DNA from: Cohnella hashimotonis
GTDB lineage: Bacteria; Bacillota; Bacilli; Paenibacillales; Paenibacillaceae
Length of the DNA: 64,000 bases
Assembly (NCBI RefSeq): GCF_030014955.1
Contig: NZ_JAGRPV010000001.1
Location: forward strand, 5,332,001 to 5,396,000
Reading direction: 5' to 3'
Shown here: positions 58,385 to 64,000 of the stretch, piece by piece
Numbering within the stretch: position 1 is the first letter of the stretch
Layout of the letters: each line of letters begins with the position of its first letter
The notes under the pieces: generated by a model
The model's database searches: none
Seen by the model: only the letters and a program-made list of their open reading frames with translations
Told to the model about the DNA's origin: nothing
Position numbers and translations under genes: made by a program

Positions 58385-60082
58385 TTATCCTTCGAAGTGA
58401 GCCCACTTCAATTCGAAATCGGGGCCGTAAGGCGGCAGGATCAGATCCTTCAGCTTCGGATTGATGACGAACGGCGAGGAACGGAAGTACAGCGGCGTGA
58501 CGGCAGCTTCGCTCAGCAGGATCTTCTCGGCTTGCGCCATTTCGTCGGCGCGCTTCGCGTTGTCGGTCTCGAGTTGAGCGGCCTTGACCAGCTTGTCGTA
58601 TTCGGCGTTCGACCAGTCTTGCGTGTTGAACGAACCGCCGGTCAGGAACATGTCGAGCCAGGTCATCGGATCGTTGTAGTCCGCGCCCCACAGGGAGCTG
58701 ACGATCTGGTAGTTCTTGGACAGCTCGCGATCCAGACGGTTCGCGTGCGGCAGCGGCTCGGTCGTTACGTCTACGCCCAGGTTCGTTTTCCATTGGGAAA
58801 CGAGATACTCGAGCATTTTCTTGCCGGTCTCCGTGTCGTCGCCGATGATGGAGAGCTTAGGCAGCGTAGCGCCGGATTCCGCAAGGCCTTCAGCAAGCAG
58901 CTGCTTCGCTTTGGCTGCGTCGAAGGCAGCTTCGGTGTCGCCTACGACCGTACGGAAGTCCTTGCCATTGCCGTCCTGGTTGCCGGCCGGCACGAAGCCG
59001 GTCGAAGGAACGGAACCGTTTTTCAGAACGAGGTTGGCAACGCCGGCACGGTCGATTGCCATCGTGAACGCCTGCCGAACCTTAACGTTGGCGAACGCGG
59101 GAACCTTCGTCGCTTGGAAGTTCAGGTAACCCGTAACGAGCTCCTTCTTCATTTGCAAATCCGGCTTGCCGTCGTAGGCGAGCATTTGGTCGCCCTTGAC
59201 GTCGGCATAATCGGTCGCGCCCGTTTCGTACAGGTTCAGGCCAGTCGCCGTATCCTTGACGATGTTCAACGTTACCTTCGTCAGCTTGACGTTGGCGGCA
59301 TCCCAATACTTGTCGTTCTTTTCAAGCACGAGCTGCTGCTCGTGGTCCCACTTCGTCAGCTTGAACGGACCGGCGCCGAGCACCTTGTCCGCATCCGCGC
59401 CGCTCTTATCGCCTTGAGCGGAGACGAACTTCTCGTTTTGCGGGTAGAAGTTCAAGAACGCCAGCTGAGCCGTGAAGAACGGAATCGGGTGGTCGAGCGT
59501 GATCTCCAGCGTCGTGTCGTCCTTCGCGACGACGCCCATCTTGTCTTGCGCAGCCTTGATCGCGGCGTCGTCCTTGGCGGCCAGAACGTCATTGCCGCCC
59601 TTGACCCAGGCGACCATGAAGCCGTAAGTCGCCTTCGTACGCGGATCGACGGTGCGCTTGAAGGAATAAACAAAGTCCTTGGCGGTCAACGGATCGCCAT
59701 TGGCCCAGGTCAGACCGGACTTCAGCTTGATCGTATAGACCAAGCCGTCTTCAGAGATTGTCGGCATGCCGTCGGCCAGCGCAGGCTGCGGCTGCAAATC
59801 TTTATCCAAACGGTACAGACCTTCGCTGATAGCGCCGAGAATCGTGAACGACGCGGCACTCTCCGCGATCGATACGTCCAGCGCCGGCGGATCCGCACGG
59901 TAGTTCATCACGAGTTCGGTCTTGGAGGAGCTGGATGGCGCGCTCGCGCTTGCGGACGAGCTAGCGCCGGAGCTGGCGCTTGGGCTGCTGCCTGCGTTGT
60001 TATTGTTGTTGCCGCAAGCAACCAACGAAGCGCCGAGCAGCGTCAACGTAAGAATACCTGACACAATCTTCCTTGTCTTCAT
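58385..60082 (-). CDS. oppA: Oligopeptide-binding lipoprotein OppA
   Basis: A 565-residue extracellular solute-binding protein, family 5. The signal peptide ends in the lipobox LVACG (Cys at ~23) and is followed by an Asn run and a ~30-residue Ser/Ala linker. The family signature DFVYSFKRTVDP is near residue 130. The ATG at 60082 has GGGGAGG upstream. It is first in oppABCDF. The peptide specificity is not readable from sequence. Confidence 0.94.
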   Translation of the reverse strand: MKTRKIVSGILTLTLLGASLVACGNNNNNAGSSPSASSGASSSASASAPSSSSKTELVMNYRADPPALDVSIAESAASFTILGAISEGLYRLDKDLQPQPALADGMPTISEDGLVYTIKLKSGLTWANGDPLTAKDFVYSFKRTVDPRTKATYGFMVAWVKGGNDVLAAKDDAAIKAAQDKMGVVAKDDTTLEITLDHPIPFFTAQLAFLNFYPQNEKFVSAQGDKSGADADKVLGAGPFKLTKWDHEQQLVLEKNDKYWDAANVKLTKVTLNIVKDTATGLNLYETGATDYADVKGDQMLAYDGKPDLQMKKELVTGYLNFQATKVPAFANVKVRQAFTMAIDRAGVANLVLKNGSVPSTGFVPAGNQDGNGKDFRTVVGDTEAAFDAAKAKQLLAEGLAESGATLPKLSIIGDDTETGKKMLEYLVSQWKTNLGVDVTTEPLPHANRLDRELSKNYQIVSSLWGADYNDPMTWLDMFLTGGSFNTQDWSNAEYDKLVKAAQLETDNAKRADEMAQAEKILLSEAAVTPLYFRSSPFVINPKLKDLILPPYGPDFELKWAHFEG

Positions 60083-60407
60083 GTACTGGCCTCCCCAGAT
60101 TTTTGATCGAGCATAATTCGCATTTACTTTTTCCAGTTTTCTAGCGGATGCTCTCTCTCCTAGGCGATTATAAAGCAAGATTCTGAAGAAATCTATGATA
60201 TTTTGCACATTTTTTAATCAAACGTTGAAATAAATTTTACATGATTTAGCGTGTAAAAGCGGCTATTCTTTAACGCGTTTTCCCTTTAACGATGGAAAGT
60301 GATAAATGAAAACGAATTCAATTGTCACTTATCCACAACCAATAGATCAGGAAACCTATTACATGTCACCGACATGTCAGTTACCATTTAATGTTTGTAA
60401 CTGGAAA
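60083..60407. promoter_or_regulatory. Promoter region of the opp operon and 3' region of pncB
   Basis: AT-rich, about 325 bases, with no gene. A TATAAT -10 candidate on the minus strand lies at 60172-60167, 85 bases before oppA. ACATGTCACCGACATGT (about 60361-60377) is a short inverted repeat nearer the pncB stop. Confidence 0.5.
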
Positions 60408-61862
60408 TTAAAAATGCTCGATTTGCGAATGTTTAGCGATTAAATCCATTTTCAGCTTCCATGCTCGTTCGCTTAAGTTGACCCGGTAAAGCTCCGGGTT
60501 AAGCTTGCGCAAATACTGCGGCCAGAACTGACCGATCTGCGCGTCATGATAAGCGCGGATTTCTTCGAGCGACGGCAGCTGCGCCGCCAGCTCGCCGTCT
60601 ACGATAACCGGCTTTAACAGCGGCACTGCGTCGTAACGATCGATATATTTATGAATGTACGGGTGCACCGGGTCGAACAGCTTGATCCGGCGACCTTCGC
60701 GAATATCGTCCTCGTCCTTGAGGGCGATATAATCCCCCTCCGCCTTCCCCGTATCGCGGCCGATGATACGGTAGACGTCCTTGAGGCCGGGCGTCGTCAC
60801 CTTCTCCGGATTCGCGGAGATCTTGATCACCGGCTCGTAGACGCCGTCGCGCGAGATCGCGACCATCTTATACACGCCGCCGAGCGAAGGCTGGTCGGCA
60901 GCCGTGATCAGCTTCGTGCCGACACCCCAGACGTCGATTCGCGCGCGCTGGCTTTTCAGGTTGTCGATGATATGCTCGTCCAGATCGTTGGAGGCGGTGA
61001 TCTTGACGTAGTCGAGTCCCGCTTCGTCAAGCATCTTCCTCGCCTGCTGCGAGAGGTAAGCCAGATCGCCGCTGTCCAGCCGGATGCCGACCATGCGCTT
61101 GCCGGAAGCCTCGAGCAGCCTGCCGATCCGGATGGCGTTCGGCACGCCGCTGCGAAGCGTATCGTACGTATCTACAAGCAGCGTGACCTGATCCGGGAGC
61201 GCCTCCGCGTATTTGCGAAAGGCCTCCTCCTCCGTTCCGAATACCTGAACCCAGGCATGCGCATGGGTACCTTTGGACGGAATTCCGAACAGCATGCCGG
61301 CCCGCATGTTCGAAGTGGCATGGAAGCCTGCGACATATGCCGCGCGCGCCCCCCATATGGCCGCGTCCGCCTCCTGTGCCCTGCGGGTCCCGAATTCCAG
61401 GAGCATATCGTCCGGAGCGACCTGCCGGATTCGCGAAGCCTTTGTCGCAATCAGCGTCTGATAGTTCAGGAAGTTCAGCATGGCCGTCTCGATCAGATGC
61501 GCTTCGAAGAGGCGCGCTTCGACCCGGACGAGCGGCTCGTTCGGGAAGGCCAGCGTCCCCTCGGGCATCGCATGCAGGCTGCCCGTGAAGCGGAAGGACC
61601 GGAGCGCTTCGAGGAAGCCGGGCGCATAGTTTTCCTCTTGCCGCTTCAGGTAGTCAAGCTCCCGCTCGCCGAATCGAAGCGCCTCGATATACCGGACGAT
61701 GCGCTCAAGACCGGCGCAGACGGCATAGCCGTTGCCGAACGGCAGCTTGCGAAAATAGATCTCGAACACGGCCCGCTCGTTGAGCGTGCCTTGCACCCAG
61801 TGCGCATACATCATATTAATCTGGTACTTGTCCGTATGGAGAGTCAGATCGGTCGCGGTCAT
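60408..61862 (-). CDS. pncB: Nicotinate phosphoribosyltransferase
   Basis: A 484-residue enzyme of NAD salvage that makes nicotinate mononucleotide from nicotinate, PRPP and ATP. The N-terminal LHTDKYQINMMYAHW, the active-site segment EFGTRRAQ (residues around 150), GIRLDSGDLAYLSQQ (PRPP binding) and ITASNDLDE / GVGTKLITA are all typical. The ATG at 61862 has AAGGAG eight bases upstream. It is monocistronic. Confidence 0.95.
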   Translation of the reverse strand: MTATDLTLHTDKYQINMMYAHWVQGTLNERAVFEIYFRKLPFGNGYAVCAGLERIVRYIEALRFGERELDYLKRQEENYAPGFLEALRSFRFTGSLHAMPEGTLAFPNEPLVRVEARLFEAHLIETAMLNFLNYQTLIATKASRIRQVAPDDMLLEFGTRRAQEADAAIWGARAAYVAGFHATSNMRAGMLFGIPSKGTHAHAWVQVFGTEEEAFRKYAEALPDQVTLLVDTYDTLRSGVPNAIRIGRLLEASGKRMVGIRLDSGDLAYLSQQARKMLDEAGLDYVKITASNDLDEHIIDNLKSQRARIDVWGVGTKLITAADQPSLGGVYKMVAISRDGVYEPVIKISANPEKVTTPGLKDVYRIIGRDTGKAEGDYIALKDEDDIREGRRIKLFDPVHPYIHKYIDRYDAVPLLKPVIVDGELAAQLPSLEEIRAYHDAQIGQFWPQYLRKLNPELYRVNLSERAWKLKMDLIAKHSQIEHF

Positions 61863-62318
61863 CCATTCAGCTCCTTCCGTTAGAGGCGCTTGCGGCAAGA
61901 TTTGACCGCATCGCCTGTATTATGCATCCGGGGCCGCTAGTTCATTCCAGAGCGCCCCCGTAGCCCATCAAGCGACATTCAAGAACTGCGCGTTCGACTA
62001 GACCCCGAAGTTGATGATAGTTCCGGATGGCTCGGCGGTAATTGTTACAATCGTACCCTTAGCCCTGCGCCCTGAATCAAGGAATAATATAGAAAATTAT
62101 ACTATCTTAATCCAGAAAAGGAAGAACCGTCCGGAGATCAAGATCCCCCTGACGGTCCTTTAGGTTTGGCGGATATTAGAAATCCGGGATGTTCGCGAAA
62201 CGCTTATTGGCGGCTCATCCGCACAACCCTTCGCATTTAATTTCCTCCGCCCGCTCATTTTCCGGCTTTTGCTTTGAAATCCGGCTGGCTCCGTCACGGG
62301 CGAAAGTGCGCTTGCGGA
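61863..62318. other. Intergenic region with no supported gene
   Basis: About 450 bases between pncB and the GTPase terminator. It contains the dispersed repeat at 62121-62210 and AT-rich stretches that may hold the pncB promoter. Open frames here have no ribosome sites. Confidence 0.5.
62121..62210 (+). repeat. Dispersed intergenic repeat, copy B
   Basis: The core TCCTTTAGGTTTGGCGGATA with flanks resembles 10793-10875. This copy carries a hairpin arm pair, ACCGTC with GACGGT, in front of the core. Confidence 0.55.
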
Positions 62319-62321
62319 CAA

Positions 62322-62347
62322 AAATAAGCCTCCGCGGAGGCTTATTT
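62322..62347 (-). terminator. Terminator of the tandem GTPase operon
   Basis: AATAAGCCTCCGCGGAGGCTTATT is a perfect palindrome; on the minus strand it is followed by TTT. Confidence 0.88.
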
Positions 62348-62380
62348 CCTGCTTCTATTCGAATACCGGTCAAATTCGCT

Positions 62381-62980
62381 TCAAATGCCGGCGTACTGCC
62401 GGATCTCATCCAGACCCATGCCGGTCCTGGCGCTGTAAAGCACCTTCGGTCCGGAGAACCGCTTTGCAAGCTCGCCGAGCAGCTGCTCCCGATCCTCATC
62501 CTCCAGACTGTCCGCAAAGCTGCGAACGAGCAGCGTCCGCTCCGCGAGTCCGGCCCGCGCAATGCCGGCGAGCAGCCGGTCGTCCGCGGCGTGGAGCTTA
62601 TCCTTGAAGACGAGCAGGAGTCGATCGAACGAGCGATAGGGAAACAGACGAAAAAACGTCTCCGCCGGATGCGCGGCCGTACCGTAGCCGGGCGAATCGA
62701 CGAAGACGGCTTCTCCGCACGCATGGATCAGCGCGGCATTCGGGTCATGCGCCCAAGAGGTCGCGTCCGTCCGCTGGCCGACGACAGGCCTCGGCACGCA
62801 GGCTCGGTCCGTGAGCAGGTCAAGCAGCGCCGACTTGCCTGCCCCAGGCTGCCCGAGAATCGCGATCTTGCGGCGGCGCGGGATGACGGCGAGCTCCGAG
62901 GCGAGCCGCCTCAGATTGCGCTCCAGCACCGTCGGCTCCGCGCCCGCCCCGCCCCCTGCGCGCTTCGCCTTCGCGCTCAA
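62381..62980 (-). CDS. Small Ras-like GTPase, downstream member of a tandem pair
   Basis: A 199-residue GTPase domain. It has the P-loop ILGQPGAGKSALLDLL near residue 39, and a G3-like FVDSPGYGTAAHP. The G4 motif NKXD is not clear: the strand reads LLLVFKDKLHAADD, so nucleotide specificity is uncertain. I place the start at a TTG (62980) that overlaps the stop of the upstream GTPase gene as TTGA. Longer frames into that gene are only shadows. It is shorter than its partner and lacks the C-terminal membrane-associating domain. Confidence 0.8.
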   Translation of the reverse strand: MSAKAKRAGGGAGAEPTVLERNLRRLASELAVIPRRRKIAILGQPGAGKSALLDLLTDRACVPRPVVGQRTDATSWAHDPNAALIHACGEAVFVDSPGYGTAAHPAETFFRLFPYRSFDRLLLVFKDKLHAADDRLLAGIARAGLAERTLLVRSFADSLEDEDREQLLGELAKRFSGPKVLYSARTGMGLDEIRQYAGI

Positions 62981-64000
62981 GGCTGGCGCTCGATTCCGAG
63001 CTCCCGCTCCAGGATGCGCTCGGCCAGCTCGTGGCAGTCGTTCAGATACGACTTGCCGGCCGCGAGCGTCATGCCGAAGCCAGCGGCCGCCGCGATCGCC
63101 TGGCCGACGATCGGCACGAAGCGCCCGACAGCGGTCGACGCGCTTTTGCCCGCGAACTTCTTCAGGAGCAGCATGATGCCTTCCTTCGTGCCGTAATCGA
63201 GCACCCGCTTGCCGAGCGGCAGGAGCGAGGGGATCAGCTTGTTCACCTTCTCGTCCGTGAGTCCGTACGAGGCCCGGATCTCGGCAAACATCTTGTACAT
63301 GATGGACATGTCGACCCCGACGTTCACGCCGGGTACCGGATTGAGGCCGTTGGCGGCGGCGAGCCCCGCGTATTTGTACACGGACTTCTCGCAAGCTTCC
63401 TTCTTCGCCTCGAGATGCGCGAGGCTGAACGCCTTGGCCGACCGCGCGTACTTCTCCTGCAGCGCGGGCTCGAGCGCCGCCTTGATCCCGTCCACCAGCT
63501 CGCTCAGTCCCTCGCGGGTCCGGCAGCTGACGAAGTACACATGCTCGGGCGCGCCGATCTGGCGAGCAACATCGGAGACGATCTCCGCCTGCAGCTCCTC
63601 CGTCGTGCGGCCGTCCTCCCACAGATCGTCGAGCTTGTTGCGGACGAACAGGCAGATCCGCCCTTTTTCCCGCAGCTCCTTGAAAAAAGCGGTGTCCGCC
63701 TCGTGGAACTTGCCCGCGAATACGCAGAGAAACAGGTCAAGCTCCTCGGGACGGAACCGGTCCATCCATTCATTGGGCGGAAAACGGGACGTTCCGTATC
63801 CCGGCAGATCCACGAGAAGCAGCTCCTCATGAGCGATGATCTGCGCCTCTACCGTCGTATCGGTCGTCACGCCCGTGCGCGCGACCGGCTGCCCGACGAT
63901 CTGATTGATGAGCGAAGACTTGCCCGAGCCCGGCTGCCCGAACAGGGCGATCCGGAGCTTGGCATTCTGCTCGTCTTCGATATCCTGCTTCAGCCTTGCC
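62977..64000 (-). CDS. GTPase with C-terminal DUF697-like domain (N-terminus beyond the window)
   Basis: Partial gene, cut by the right edge. The visible part has the P-loop FGQPGSGKSSLIN (about 63930), G2/G3 TTDTT and VDLPGYGTSRFP, and G4 NKLDDLWED. The C-terminal half holds a hydrophobic, glycine-rich region (PVPGVNVGVDMSIMYKMFAEI, then GQAIAAAAGFGMTLA) resembling DUF697/IRG-type tails. The frame continues open to base 64000. It overlaps the next GTPase gene by four bases. Confidence 0.85.
   Translation of the reverse strand, partial: ARLKQDIEDEQNAKLRIALFGQPGSGKSSLINQIVGQPVARTGVTTDTTVEAQIIAHEELLLVDLPGYGTSRFPPNEWMDRFRPEELDLFLCVFAGKFHEADTAFFKELREKGRICLFVRNKLDDLWEDGRTTEELQAEIVSDVARQIGAPEHVYFVSCRTREGLSELVDGIKAALEPALQEKYARSAKAFSLAHLEAKKEACEKSVYKYAGLAAANGLNPVPGVNVGVDMSIMYKMFAEIRASYGLTDEKVNKLIPSLLPLGKRVLDYGTKEGIMLLLKKFAGKSASTAVGRFVPIVGQAIAAAAGFGMTLAAGKSYLNDCHELAERILERELGIERQP

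Noticed and set aside
62381..63622. A 413-codon frame covering both GTPase genes
   Set aside because: Only the last ~199 codons look like a GTPase. The N-terminal part is the wrong-frame shadow of the upstream GTPase gene (Arg/Gly-rich nonsense).

Overview
The window looks like chromosomal DNA of a high-GC, endospore-forming Firmicute of the Paenibacillaceae (Cohnella/Paenibacillus-like). The reasons are strong AGGAGG-type ribosome sites, frequent TTG/GTG starts, a complete rsbV-rsbW-sigB general stress locus, a Firmicute-type galKET operon and Opp transporter, YtxG/YtxH, YflT, DUF1904, DUF1294 and LytR-CpsA-Psr proteins, and GC-rich coding sequence. No rRNA, tRNA or CRISPR array was found. 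The genus is an inference.

Layout. 0-5.4 kb: a 51-bp satellite, then a leftward galK-galE-galT operon with a divergent AraC-type regulator. 5.4-10.7 kb: C-rich tandem repeats, a LysR regulator, a leftward protein mannosyltransferase/GT2 pair, and ytxH with a small partner. 10.7-14.1 kb: two insertion sequences, an IS66-family element with exact 8-bp target duplications and an IS3-family element with a -1 frameshift window. 14.3-22.6 kb: a general stress island (rsbV-rsbW-sigB, a receiver/PP2C phosphatase, a CheR-type methyltransferase, two YflT proteins, YtxG, small membrane proteins) carrying several near-consensus SigmaB promoters; a sixth lies in front of ytxH. 22.8-26.4 kb: nucleotidyltransferase, GT4 glycosyltransferase and an alpha/alpha-toroid-like protein. 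26.4-35.6 kb: a second 51-bp satellite, a nuclease-like/winged-helix gene, RluA with a long RGS-rich tail, a TPR protein, HrpB, a lipoprotein, a dehydrogenase and the wreck of a secreted carbohydrate-binding protein. 35.6-39.4 kb: a methyltransferase and a rightward rpiR-nagB-nagA operon. 39.4-53 kb: mostly housekeeping and accessory enzymes (TVP38, SDR/Dabb, LCP protein, metallophosphoesterase, metY, AAA ATPase, sugar isomerase, diguanylate cyclase, hemolysin III, aldo/keto reductase). 53.1-54.4 kb: a second nuclease-like/winged-helix gene followed by G-rich repeats. 54.4-60.1 kb: oppABCDF. 60.4-64 kb: pncB and two tandem GTPases, one cut by the window edge.

How the parts work together. Sugar handling is a clear theme: galKET feeds galactose into UDP-sugars, nagBA returns N-acetylglucosamine to glycolysis, and the PMT/GT2 and GT4 clusters use activated sugars. 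The stress island appears wired like the Bacillus cereus RsbY/RsbM branch of SigmaB control, with no RsbK-like hybrid kinase in the window.

The most novel signal is a three-copy gene family at 26.9, 39.4 and 53.1 kb. Each copy encodes a putative PD-(D/E)XK-like nuclease domain joined to a C-terminal winged helix; the middle copy is decayed. Each copy is preceded by a promoter and then, almost at the predicted 5' end of the transcript, by a terminator-like hairpin placed before the ribosome site. The two intact copies lie just upstream of tandem-repeat arrays.
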